NCBI RefSeq assembly: GCF_020510665.1
Contig: NZ_CP075187.1
Coordinates: forward strand, 2,656,501-2,720,500
Direction: 5' to 3'
Source: Dechloromonas denitrificans
GTDB lineage: Bacteria > Pseudomonadota > Gammaproteobacteria > Burkholderiales > Rhodocyclaceae
DNA: 64,000 bases
In this document: positions 14,124 to 22,527 of the stretch, piece by piece
How the letters are laid out: each line of letters opens with the position of its first letter
How positions within the stretch are numbered: the stretch's first letter is position 1
Notes under the pieces: generated by a model
Databases searched by the model: none
What the model was told of the DNA's origin: nothing
Seen by the model: the letters and a program-made list of their open reading frames with translations, nothing else
Position numbers and translations under genes: made by a program

Positions 14124-15967
14124 CCACCGGTGGTGCTACCGCCGCAAGGTACCGAGCTCTCGCGGTTGATCAGCCACTTGCCACCAACCTGAATCATTTC
14201 CAGGGCCTTCTGCGTCGTGTCGTTATAGCGGTTCGACTGATAGATCTGGCGGAAACTGACTTGCGCACGGTCGGCACCTTCCATCCGAACGCTAACATCC
14301 TGCAACTCAACATTGATGTGCTCACGCGTCGAAATCCGGCTGCGACGCAGTTGCGCCCAGTCTTCCCGCGATAGCCCACCATCCGGCGTGAAGGTCGGCG
14401 CATAGAAGCCGCTGTAGGCGTTGTAGTCTTTCGCCGCCCAGGCTGCTGCCCAGCCCTTGACCCGCGAAAGGACTTCGCTGTCCGGACCGGTTGCGGCGAC
14501 CGGCGAGGCTGCGGGCACGAAGGGGGCTGGCTTGACTTGCAGTTGGGCCATCGCTCGGGCATTCAGTGCTTCACGATCCGGGACCGGCACGCCGGCGGTT
14601 TCGTTCGGGCAGAGTTCTGCCAGGTCGACCTGGGCGAGTTCTTTCGCTTCCGGGGTCGGCGTGTCGAGCTTTTGCAGGCCCAGGTGTTCGAGGAGTGTGC
14701 CCATGCCAGCGTAGGTCCGCAGGTAGGCGAGGCTCAGGTCGGAGTCTGCATTGACTGCGTTGCGACGCGCACTGAGCAATTCGTTTTCGGTGTCGAGCAG
14801 GTCGAGCAGGGTGCGCTGACCGACGTTGAACTGGTCGCGATAGGCGTCGCGGGTCTTTTCCAGCAGGCTGACCTGGGTGGCCAGGGCGGTGGCTCGTTCG
14901 CGCAGGCGGGCGACGTCGTTGTAGGCGATGGCCAGGGTTTGCCGGGTGTCGCGGCAGGCTTTTTCCCGTAGGTCGAGCGAGAGGTTCTTGCGCTCGATGT
15001 ATTGCTTTTCACGGGCTCGGTCGGCGCCGCCGTTGAAGAGGTTGAAGCTGACGACGAGTTCGCCGACGGTGTAGTTCCGTTCGCCTTTGGCGCCCAGGTA
15101 GTTGTCGGTGCTGTCGGTCCGGGCGCGCAGGTCCAGTTTGGGGGAGTAGGCAGCGCGACGGACGTCCAGTTCGCTTTGGGCGGCTTCGGTGTTCTCGACG
15201 GCGGCGAGCAGGGTCGGGTTTTTCTTGTACAGAACGTCCAGCGCAGCTTTCTGGCTGGCGGGCAAGCCGCTGCTAACCTGGCTGGGTGGAACGATCACGC
15301 TGGGCGGCTGGCTGTTCACGATGCGCTGGTAGCGGGCCGTGACGTCGTGCAGGTTGGCGGTTTCGGTGGTCAGGTTGATTTCGGCCAGGGCCAGGCGGCT
15401 GCCGGCTTGCTCAAGGTCGACCCGACGACCAACGCCTGATTGCGTACGACGCAGCAGTTGTTCGTGGGTCGCTTTGTGCTGGACGTAGTTGTCTTCGGCC
15501 AGATTGACCAGGAAGCGGTAGCGCAGCACATCAAGGTAGGCGCGCGAGGCTTCCAGGGCAACGGCTTCCGAGGCGTCCAGCAGTTCGTAGTAACGAACCA
15601 GCCGGGCCTTGTCCAGGCGACGAACTTCGTTGCGCGTGGCAAAGCCGTCGAACAGGATCTGGTTCAGGCTCAGGCCGTAGCCGCTGCGCGTGTATTTGTT
15701 CGTCGTGCTGCTCGGGGCTTGTTCCAGGCTTTCCCGGCCGGTCCCGGCCGTGAAATCAACCCGCGGAAAGTAGCCGCCCCGGCCAACACCAATCTCTTCT
15801 TCCGCGGCCTTGTAGTTGTGCCACTTCGACGTCACTTCAGGACTGTTCAGCACTGCCTTCTGCGCTATCTCCTTCAACGTCCCCTGTGCCTCCGAACTCG
15901 GCGCACTATGGCCAAGGGTGGGAAGCGCCAGAAGTATTAGCAAGGAGAGCGTTTTATTGGTTTGCAT
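14105..15967 (-). CDS. TolC-family type I secretion outer membrane protein with NTF2-like tail (LapE-like)
   Basis: A 620-residue protein. A signal peptide (MQTNKTLSLLILLALPTLGHS) precedes a TolC-type efflux/secretion domain (about residues 25-440, two outer membrane factor repeats; SGYGLSLNQILFDGF and VGELVVSFNLFNGG mark the beta-strand hairpins). A linker leads to a roughly 115-residue C-terminal NTF2/SnoaL-like domain (about 495-610; VKGWAAAWAAKDYNAYSGFY, FRQIYQSNRYND, GGKWLINRE). Such an extension is uncommon in TolC proteins. It is divergent from lapG-lapD, so it is the likely outer membrane channel for a LapA-type adhesin; the adhesin and inner-membrane components are not in the window. 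Confidence 0.85.
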   Translation of the reverse strand: MQTNKTLSLLILLALPTLGHSAPSSEAQGTLKEIAQKAVLNSPEVTSKWHNYKAAEEEIGVGRGGYFPRVDFTAGTGRESLEQAPSSTTNKYTRSGYGLSLNQILFDGFATRNEVRRLDKARLVRYYELLDASEAVALEASRAYLDVLRYRFLVNLAEDNYVQHKATHEQLLRRTQSGVGRRVDLEQAGSRLALAEINLTTETANLHDVTARYQRIVNSQPPSVIVPPSQVSSGLPASQKAALDVLYKKNPTLLAAVENTEAAQSELDVRRAAYSPKLDLRARTDSTDNYLGAKGERNYTVGELVVSFNLFNGGADRAREKQYIERKNLSLDLREKACRDTRQTLAIAYNDVARLRERATALATQVSLLEKTRDAYRDQFNVGQRTLLDLLDTENELLSARRNAVNADSDLSLAYLRTYAGMGTLLEHLGLQKLDTPTPEAKELAQVDLAELCPNETAGVPVPDREALNARAMAQLQVKPAPFVPAASPVAATGPDSEVLSRVKGWAAAWAAKDYNAYSGFYAPTFTPDGGLSREDWAQLRRSRISTREHINVELQDVSVRMEGADRAQVSFRQIYQSNRYNDTTQKALEMIQVGGKWLINRESSVPCGGSTTGGCKSVK

Positions 15968-15997
15968 GAATAGCCCCTGTTTTAATATTTGATCCAG

Positions 15998-16027
15998 ATT
16001 ATAGCGATACGATAGCTGGTTTTGTAT
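15998..16027 (-). promoter_or_regulatory. Probable -10 of the LapE-like gene
   Basis: A perfect TATAAT is present on the minus strand at 16003-15998, about 30 bases before the start codon. The -35 region is poor (TACAAA), suggesting an activator. The surrounding 100-base divergent region is AT-rich. Confidence 0.4.
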
Positions 16028-16070
16028 GTAATATTATGTACTTACAGTCAGACTAATCGCTGCCCGCCCC

Positions 16071-16745
16071 TTGCCAAGAACATACGCACTGTTTCGCTTA
16101 GTCGTCTTTGTCACATTTAGTGCAACGTGCGCCTTGGTCGGCCTGAAAGCAGCATTAGGGCTGGACTTCGAACAGCTTCAGCAAGCTCTGACAAGCCGCT
16201 TCGGCCAAACACAACTTCCCGTATACAAGGATTGGCAGGCCCTGCTGGCCGACTCAAAAGCACGTTCCGACTCAGACAAAATACGTGCAGTTAATGACTT
16301 CTTCAACCGCCGCATCGGGTACGCCGACGACCTCAATGTGTGGGGACAGTCTGATTACTGGGCGACCCCGATTGAATTCATCGGGCGGGGCTGGGGAGAT
16401 TGCGAAGATTTCTCGATCGCCAAGTATTACTCGCTGATCAACATTGGCATTCCGGTCAACAAACTCCGCCTCGTTTACGTCAAGGCCACGCAGAACACGC
16501 CAAGCGGTCCGATTCAGCAGGCTCACATGGTGCTGGCCTACTATGCGACGCCCAACGCCGAGCCTCAGGTTCTCGACAACCTGAACCCCGAGATTCGCCC
16601 GGCCTCGCAGCGTCCGGATCTTGCCCCCATTTTCAGTTTCAACAGCGCCGGCCTGTGGCAAGGCACAGGTAACCAGTCGAGCAAGAGCAATCTTTCCCGC
16701 TGGCAGGACCTCCTGCAACGAGCGCGCGCCGAAGGTTTTCAGTGA
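16071..16745 (+). CDS. lapG: LapG-type periplasmic cysteine protease (BTLCP)
   Basis: A 224-residue bacterial transglutaminase-like cysteine proteinase. An N-terminal hydrophobic export segment (about residues 9-29) leads to the catalytic domain, with Cys111 in GWGDCEDFS, His152 in QQAHMVLAYY and Asp169 in VLDNLN. LapG cleaves the N-terminus of LapA-type adhesins to release cells from surfaces unless it is held by c-di-GMP-bound LapD. The start codon is TTG at 16071, with no clear ribosome-binding site. lapD follows 10 bases later. Confidence 0.9.
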   Translation: MPRTYALFRLVVFVTFSATCALVGLKAALGLDFEQLQQALTSRFGQTQLPVYKDWQALLADSKARSDSDKIRAVNDFFNRRIGYADDLNVWGQSDYWATPIEFIGRGWGDCEDFSIAKYYSLINIGIPVNKLRLVYVKATQNTPSGPIQQAHMVLAYYATPNAEPQVLDNLNPEIRPASQRPDLAPIFSFNSAGLWQGTGNQSSKSNLSRWQDLLQRARAEGFQ

Positions 16746-16755
16746 GGTAATTTGC

Positions 16756-18684
16756 ATGTCCCTTTTCCGACAACTCTGGCTTGCCGTCATTGCCAGCACC
16801 ATCATCGCTTTTGCGGGCAGCTTTGTGGTGAGCATGCTGACAGCACGTCATTATCTTGAGCAGCAACTAGCCATCAAGAACAATGACAATGCCTCCTCCC
16901 TGGCGCTGTCGATGTCGCAACTCGACAAGGATCCGGTAACCGTCGAACTGCAGGTTGCCGCTGTCTTCGACAGCGGCCAGTACGAGCACGTCCGCCTGGT
17001 CGGCCCGGATGGCAAATTGATGATCGAAAAATCAAGCCCGCCGATGGCCGGCGATGTTCCGGCATGGTTTATCCGCGTTTTCCCCATCAAATCACAAGCA
17101 GGCCAGGCCCAGGTTTCTTCCGGCTGGACGCAGTTTGGTACGGTCGAACTCGTCAGTCACAGCCAGTTTGCCTACAAGGAACTCTGGGATGGCGCCTGGC
17201 ACCTGATTGTCTGGTTCATTATCGGTGGCGGCTTCATGGGCTTTCTCGGCATGCAGATCTTGCGCCGGATCAAGCGCCCCCTCGATGCGGTCGTCGGACA
17301 GGCACAGGCGATCAGCGAACGCCGTTTCGTCAACATTCCGGAACCCTCCACCCCCGAATTGAAAAGCGTTGCCAGCGCCATGAATGCCATGGTCGACCGA
17401 CTGAAAACCATTTTTGCCGAAGAAGCCGCCCGCCTGGAGCAAGTCAGACGCGAAGCAACGCAAGATGGCCTGACCGGCTTGGCCAACCGTGCTTTTTTCA
17501 TGAACCAGCTGCATGCGGCACTCAATGACGACGATGCCAGCCCGAACGGCAGCTTGCTGATGCTCCGTCTTGGCGACCTGGCAGGCATCAACAAACGAGC
17601 CGGCCGCGAAGCTGCCGATGAGCTTTTGCGCCGGACGGGAGCCCTCATCGCAACGCTCGCCAGCAACACCAGCGGCGGCGCTGCTGCGCGCCTGAATGGT
17701 GCCGATTTCGCCCTGCTGTTGCCCGGCATCCAAAACCCGGCCCAACAAGCGGAAAGCATGCTTACTGGTCTGCGCGATCTGGTTTCGGCCGGGTTGATCG
17801 ACAGCGAGCGAGTCGGCTATGTCGCCAGCGGGGTCTATCAACACGGACAAGGCATCGGTGCCCTGCTCTCCAGTCTTGATACCGCGCTGGCTTCGGCAGA
17901 AAACCAAAGCGGGCTGGCTTGGTGCTCCGCCGAAAGTGGCTGTGAACAACATGCGACCTCCAGCGCCGACTGGAAAAAAGTGCTGGAGTCGGCCATCCAG
18001 ACCCAGCGTTTGCGCTTGATCGAATTCCCCGTTGCCAACAACGGGGGGGACATCATGCACCTCGAATGCCCGCTGCGCCTGCAGGCCAGCGAGAACGGAG
18101 AATGGCTGGCGGCTGGCAGCTTCATGCCGATGGCCTCTCGCCTCTCGCTCACGACAGAGCTCGACCTTGCCGCAACCCGGCTGGCGCTTGAGCGTATTGC
18201 AGCCGGCATCCCGGCTGTCGCGGTCAACCTCTCTGGCGAGTCAATTCTGGTCGCTTCTTTCCGTGATCGCCTGCAAGCCATGATTGCCGACAAGAAAGAG
18301 CTCGCTCCGCGCCTCTGGCTGGAAGTTGCCGAAGTCGGTGCCTTCCAGCATTTTGCTGAATTCCGCGCCTTCTGCGAAGCAATCCGTCCACTCGGCTGCC
18401 GCCTTGGCATCGAACACTTCGGCCGGCAATTCAGTGAAATCGGACGCCTGCACGATATCGGCCTGGATTACCTGAAGGTCGATGGCAGCTTCATTCGCGC
18501 CATTGATACCCAGGCCGGAAACCAGGCATTCCTCAAAGGACTGTGCAGCATTGCCCACAATATCGGGCTGACTGTCATTGCCGAAAACGTCCAAAGCGCG
18601 GGAGAACTGGCCGCCCTGCCAGAACTGGGCTTTGATGGTGCAACCGGTCCCGCTGTGCCACGTAAAACGAATCCGGCAAACTAA
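16756..18684 (+). CDS. lapD: LapD-type c-di-GMP receptor with degenerate GGDEF-EAL
   Basis: A 642-residue inner-membrane protein. TM1 (about residues 7-30), a periplasmic LapD/MoxY N-terminal domain (with GWTQFG), TM2 (about 148-170), a HAMP segment and then degenerate GGDEF and EAL domains are visible. The active-site equivalents are NGADF (314-318) in place of GGDEF and ECPLR (from E437) in place of EAL-x-R, so catalysis is not expected and c-di-GMP binding is. The protein would sequester LapG when c-di-GMP is high. Start 16756 is set by GAGG overlapping the lapG stop; an upstream extension would overlap lapG. Confidence 0.9.
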   Translation: MSLFRQLWLAVIASTIIAFAGSFVVSMLTARHYLEQQLAIKNNDNASSLALSMSQLDKDPVTVELQVAAVFDSGQYEHVRLVGPDGKLMIEKSSPPMAGDVPAWFIRVFPIKSQAGQAQVSSGWTQFGTVELVSHSQFAYKELWDGAWHLIVWFIIGGGFMGFLGMQILRRIKRPLDAVVGQAQAISERRFVNIPEPSTPELKSVASAMNAMVDRLKTIFAEEAARLEQVRREATQDGLTGLANRAFFMNQLHAALNDDDASPNGSLLMLRLGDLAGINKRAGREAADELLRRTGALIATLASNTSGGAAARLNGADFALLLPGIQNPAQQAESMLTGLRDLVSAGLIDSERVGYVASGVYQHGQGIGALLSSLDTALASAENQSGLAWCSAESGCEQHATSSADWKKVLESAIQTQRLRLIEFPVANNGGDIMHLECPLRLQASENGEWLAAGSFMPMASRLSLTTELDLAATRLALERIAAGIPAVAVNLSGESILVASFRDRLQAMIADKKELAPRLWLEVAEVGAFQHFAEFRAFCEAIRPLGCRLGIEHFGRQFSEIGRLHDIGLDYLKVDGSFIRAIDTQAGNQAFLKGLCSIAHNIGLTVIAENVQSAGELAALPELGFDGATGPAVPRKTNPAN

Positions 18685-20148
18685 ATGAGCACCGAAATTG
18701 AACTGAAACTGCAACTCACCGCCAAGTCAGCCAAAAAACTGGCATCGCACCCCCTGCTACTTCCGCTTGCCGTACAAAAGCAGCACCTGCTGAACACTTA
18801 CTACGACACGCCCGAATTGGCCCTACACGCCAAACGCATAGCGATGCGCTTTCGCAAGAAGGGCGAACAATGGCTGCTCACCGTAAAGTCGGCTGAACCT
18901 GCCAGCGGAGGACTGGCCGTTCGCAGCGAATGGGAAACGCCGGCCCTTCCCGGCGTTTTCGACTTCAGCCATGTCGACGAACCCAGCATGCGCGATCTTC
19001 TCGAAACAGCCCGCCCCAAAATGTCCGCTGTTTTCACGACAGATTTCAGACGGCAAATCTGGCACGTACCCTTCGGGCACTCCCTGATCGAATTGGCGCT
19101 GGATCGCGGCACCATCGAAAGCCGGGGAAGGAAAAGCCGGATTTGTGAAATAGAGCTGGAGTTGCTTTCGGGCGACATCGACGACATTTTCAAACTGACC
19201 CGAAAGCTCCAGGACAAACTCGAACTCAGCCCGGCCATTGCCAGCAAAGCCGAGCGTGGCTACAACCTGTTCAACGATGAGCCGCTCAAACCATTCAAGG
19301 CAAAACCGGCCGGAATCTCTGCCGACATGCAGCCGGTCGAAGCCTTCCGCTGCATCGCCTTGGGCTGCCTCGAACACTTCCAGCGCAATGAAGAGGGATT
19401 GCACCTCAGCAGCGATCCGGAATTCATTCACCAGGCCCGTGTCGCCTTGCGCCGCCTGCGCTCCGCCATCAAACTGTTTTCACCAGTTTTGCCACCGGAA
19501 TTTGTCAGCACCTATGGACAAACTTGGCGCACGCTAGCCAGCGCCTTGGGCGAAGCTCGCAACTGGGATGTTTTTCTTGAAGAAACACTCCCCCCGATTC
19601 AGGCCGCCTTTCCGGAACATGGCGACATTCGCCGCCTGCGTACCGAAGCTCGTCGCAGAGCCAAACAGGCCCGGCAATCGGTCATCAAACTCCTGGCGGT
19701 TCGCGAATACCCGCGCCTGATGGTTGAATTTACGGCAGCAATTTATGCCTTGAAGGACACGCTGCCACTTCCGATCGGCGATTTCGCCCATCAACAACTG
19801 TCGCGTTACGCCCGGCAGGCACAAAAACAAGCCGCTCGGCACTGTACCTTTTCGCCAGAGGAACGACATCAATTGCGCATTGCGCTCAAGAGATTGCGTT
19901 ACACCCTTGAGTTTTTGACGCCACTTCTTCAAGCAAAACGCTTGCCAGCCTATCTTGCTGCATTGGCGCAATTGCAAGATGAGTTGGGCTTGCTCAATGA
20001 CTTGTCCACTGCCCAGTCATTAATCGACAGCTCACTGCCCAAACGGCCTGCCGGGCCGGTGCACGGCTGGATGGCAGGCAGACACACCTTGCTTGGCCAT
20101 CAACTCGGCGAATCAATCGATCTCTGGCTGACGCAGAAAAAACCATAG
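18685..20148 (+). CDS. CYTH and CHAD domain protein (triphosphatase/polyphosphate-binding)
   Basis: A 487-residue protein. The N-terminal CYTH domain (about residues 1-200) opens with the EIELKL signature MSTEIELKLQL and has KRIAMRFRKKGEQWLLTVKS, the basic/acidic tunnel residues typical of inorganic triphosphatases. The C-terminal CHAD domain (about 215-480) is histidine-rich and alpha-helical (FIHQARVALRRLRSAIKLF; ALKRLRYTLEF) and in this family binds polyphosphate. The ATG follows the lapD stop with no gap, so the two are translationally coupled. Phosphate or polyphosphate metabolism is the likely role. Confidence 0.9.
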   Translation: MSTEIELKLQLTAKSAKKLASHPLLLPLAVQKQHLLNTYYDTPELALHAKRIAMRFRKKGEQWLLTVKSAEPASGGLAVRSEWETPALPGVFDFSHVDEPSMRDLLETARPKMSAVFTTDFRRQIWHVPFGHSLIELALDRGTIESRGRKSRICEIELELLSGDIDDIFKLTRKLQDKLELSPAIASKAERGYNLFNDEPLKPFKAKPAGISADMQPVEAFRCIALGCLEHFQRNEEGLHLSSDPEFIHQARVALRRLRSAIKLFSPVLPPEFVSTYGQTWRTLASALGEARNWDVFLEETLPPIQAAFPEHGDIRRLRTEARRRAKQARQSVIKLLAVREYPRLMVEFTAAIYALKDTLPLPIGDFAHQQLSRYARQAQKQAARHCTFSPEERHQLRIALKRLRYTLEFLTPLLQAKRLPAYLAALAQLQDELGLLNDLSTAQSLIDSSLPKRPAGPVHGWMAGRHTLLGHQLGESIDLWLTQKKP

Positions 20149-20164
20149 AAACAAGCCCCAGCTC

Positions 20165-21790
20165 ATGAAATACAAATATCCGCTCCTTGCGGCAACTCTG
20201 ATTGCCTTGTCGACGTTTGCCCTCTACTACCCGTTTATTGGCAACCCCCTGATCTTTGACGACTACAACCTGTTTAACGGCCATCACTCAATCTATGATC
20301 TGGCCCTGGTACCGTTTAACCCCTATCCCCGGACTTTTCCCTTATTCACCCTCGGATTTGTTGAAACAATCTGGAAAAGCCTGGAAATCAACCGCTTGGT
20401 CAGCATCGGCATTCACATCGCCAATGCCCTATTGCTCGGACGCCTTGTTTTTGACCTGTTGCGACTAGTCGACCGCGAAACGCCACCGACAAACACCCTA
20501 CTGACAGCAACCACCCTGTCGCTCTTTTTCGCACTGCATCCAGTCGCCACCTATGGTGCTGGCTACCTTGCACAGCGCACCATCCTGCTGGCGACTTTTT
20601 TCGGGCTATGGGCCTTCTTCTTTCACTTGCGCTCATATCGCCGGCAAGCAGTGTCAGATCAGATAACCGCCGCACTGTTCTACTCTCTGGCTGTTTTCTC
20701 AAAAGAGCATGCCATCATGCTGCCCATCGCCATCGCACTCAGCACATTTCTGCAAACTGCGCCACGCCACCAGAAACTGCTCAAGACGGGGCTATTTCTG
20801 GGCCTATCCAGCTGTACCAGTATTTATATCCTGCTCTGCCTGAAAGGTCTGATCGGCGCCTACGAGCCTGCCGGCGCAAGTTCGGCGGCAAGTTTGCCTG
20901 AGCTTGCATTGACGCACTCGGCCAGCGGACAGTGGCTACTGAGCGCCATCGGACAGGCCGGGCTGTTTTTCAAGTATCTGATCGCGTGGCTGATTCCAAA
21001 TCCTGGATCAATGTCGATCGATATGCGCGTGGACTTTGCGAACAATCTGTCACCCATCGGAATCATCTTGCAGCTTTCCGCCTTTCTGCTGTTGATCGGC
21101 GGGGCTTGTTTCCTGTTAAGCAAGCGTGGCCTGCCTGCCCTCGCAGGCTTTGGCCTGCTCTACACCGGGACGCTGTACTTGACCGAATTTTCCACATTCA
21201 GGCTACAAGAACCTTTTGTCTTGTACCGCAGCTATATCTGGGCCCCCGGAATCGTTTTTTCACTGGCTGCCGCGCTCGGCATGCTACGCCTGTCAACAAG
21301 GGTGGCATCGGCCATGCTGCTCGTTCCGCTGCTGCTTTTTCCCTTGGCAATCGACCGCCTCAAAAGCATGCGAAGCGAGCTAAGCATCTGGGTTGATGCG
21401 GCAGAGAAGCTGACCAATCCGACACTCCCCGGTGCTGAGCGCATTTTTTACAACCGCGGCCATCAATACCTGAAGCAAGGCAAATACGCCGAGGCGTTAT
21501 CGGACATGCAACAGGTCGTCGCCAACCACCCCGAGAGCTATGAAGGCTACATTGGCCTCGCCAACGTTCACGCAGCGATGAATGATCCGGTACAAGCTGC
21601 AGCTGATCTTGATCAGGCTGAAAAGGTGACGACAGCTCGTACAGCATTGGGGCAGATCTATTTCAAACGAGCACTACTGCTATTAACCCAAAAACAAAAC
21701 CTGGCGGCAGAAGAAATGCTTAAGCAAGCCATTGCTTATGGCCACAATGGGGCAAAAGTACTGCTAGAAGCCCGATTTTCCACGCGATAA
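20165..21790 (+). CDS. GT-C-like polytopic membrane protein with TPR repeats (candidate pilin glycosyltransferase)
   Basis: A 541-residue protein with about 9-11 membrane helices. The first periplasmic loop carries a double-aspartate motif (NPLIFDDYNLF), the position of catalytic acidic residues in GT-C glycosyltransferases of the TMTC/PMT type. The C-terminal 120 residues form two or three TPRs (YNRGHQYLKQGKYAEALSD; GYIGLANVHAAMNDP). It is fourth in a plus-strand run starting with lapG (16-base gap) and convergent with the pilin gene, the position where TfpW/TfpO-type pilin glycosyltransferases are found. The glycosyltransferase role is inference; a generic TPR membrane protein is the alternative. 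Confidence 0.6.
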   Translation: MKYKYPLLAATLIALSTFALYYPFIGNPLIFDDYNLFNGHHSIYDLALVPFNPYPRTFPLFTLGFVETIWKSLEINRLVSIGIHIANALLLGRLVFDLLRLVDRETPPTNTLLTATTLSLFFALHPVATYGAGYLAQRTILLATFFGLWAFFFHLRSYRRQAVSDQITAALFYSLAVFSKEHAIMLPIAIALSTFLQTAPRHQKLLKTGLFLGLSSCTSIYILLCLKGLIGAYEPAGASSAASLPELALTHSASGQWLLSAIGQAGLFFKYLIAWLIPNPGSMSIDMRVDFANNLSPIGIILQLSAFLLLIGGACFLLSKRGLPALAGFGLLYTGTLYLTEFSTFRLQEPFVLYRSYIWAPGIVFSLAAALGMLRLSTRVASAMLLVPLLLFPLAIDRLKSMRSELSIWVDAAEKLTNPTLPGAERIFYNRGHQYLKQGKYAEALSDMQQVVANHPESYEGYIGLANVHAAMNDPVQAAADLDQAEKVTTARTALGQIYFKRALLLLTQKQNLAAEEMLKQAIAYGHNGAKVLLEARFSTR

Positions 21791-21799
21791 AAATGTAAA

Positions 21800-21821
21800 A
21801 AGCCCTCCGAACGGAGGGCTT
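21800..21821 (-). terminator. Terminator of the pilin gene
   Basis: AAGCCCTCCG/CGGAGGGCTT forms a 10-bp perfect stem (21800-21821). On the minus strand it continues into TTTTTACATTTTTA. It lies 25 bases past the pilin stop and also overlaps the end of the convergent transcript. Confidence 0.85.
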
Positions 21822-21845
21822 CAGATACCAACAACCTCAATTACT

Positions 21846-22322
21846 TTAATTGATTACACAGCCCAGAACCTTGAGATAGTTAGCCTTGACCGAATTCGAA
21901 GTACCATTGTAGTTGCATGCCACAGTCCAAGTAAGGGCAGTACTGCCCACTGCGGGGGTGTACTGCACCGTTTGACCATTAAACCCAGTACCGATACCCT
22001 GCATCGTCAATGTCAGTACGCCAGCAGCAGTCATCGCATATGTACCAACTTCAGTCGTCGGGGTTGGCGTATCGGACAAACCAATTGTCCGCCATGCATT
22101 ATCCGACCCCAAAGCAATCGTACCACCAGCAGAAACGCCCTGCTCCTGAGCAACCAGGGCAAGGGCTGTCTTGATCGGATCAGCAGCAGTCGCAACCTTG
22201 GACAGCTTGGCTCGGATGACATAGTCCTGATATTGCGGCAGGGCAACGGCGGCCAGAATGCCGACGATGGCGACAACGATCATCAGTTCGATCAGGGTAA
22301 AACCTTGTTGAACACGCTTCAT
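21846..22322 (-). CDS. pilA: Type IV major pilin (PilA-like)
   Basis: A 158-residue prepilin. A short leader MKRVQQG ends at the PilD cleavage site, followed by the N-methylated [20 protein letters not shown] helix with Glu5, then the globular domain. A C-terminal cysteine pair (VACNYNG...LGCVIN) gives the disulfide-bound D-region of type IVa pilins. A strong AAAGGAG ribosome-binding site sets the start at 22322. It is monocistronic, with a terminator and a convergent candidate glycosyltransferase. No convincing sigma54 promoter was found in the 200 bases upstream. Confidence 0.95.
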   Translation of the reverse strand: MKRVQQGFTLIELMIVVAIVGILAAVALPQYQDYVIRAKLSKVATAADPIKTALALVAQEQGVSAGGTIALGSDNAWRTIGLSDTPTPTTEVGTYAMTAAGVLTLTMQGIGTGFNGQTVQYTPAVGSTALTWTVACNYNGTSNSVKANYLKVLGCVIN

Positions 22323-22527
22323 TTGAATCTCCTTTGTTTGCAAAAGGCGGGAAAAACCGCTGCTAAACCTTAATCACTTTCCATGCCAGGGAAAAAGCGC
22401 TGAGCCATAAAAAATGAAATGGCTTTCTTTTCAACAAGCTGGAAGAAAACCAAAAAACAAAAGCGTGAACCGAGGCCAAATGGCTGACAAAAAACGTCAC
22501 ATCAGCATAACCTTTTGAGGCAGTTCT

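Noticed and set aside
17092..18060. Minus-strand frame of 322 codons inside lapD
   Set aside because: It is antisense to the clearly recognised LapD catalytic-like domains; it has no domain or start signal.
22323..22460. Sigma54 promoter for the pilin gene
   Set aside because: The best match (TGGCAT-N5-GTGA on the minus strand) lacks the essential GC of the -12 element, so it is not reported as a promoter.
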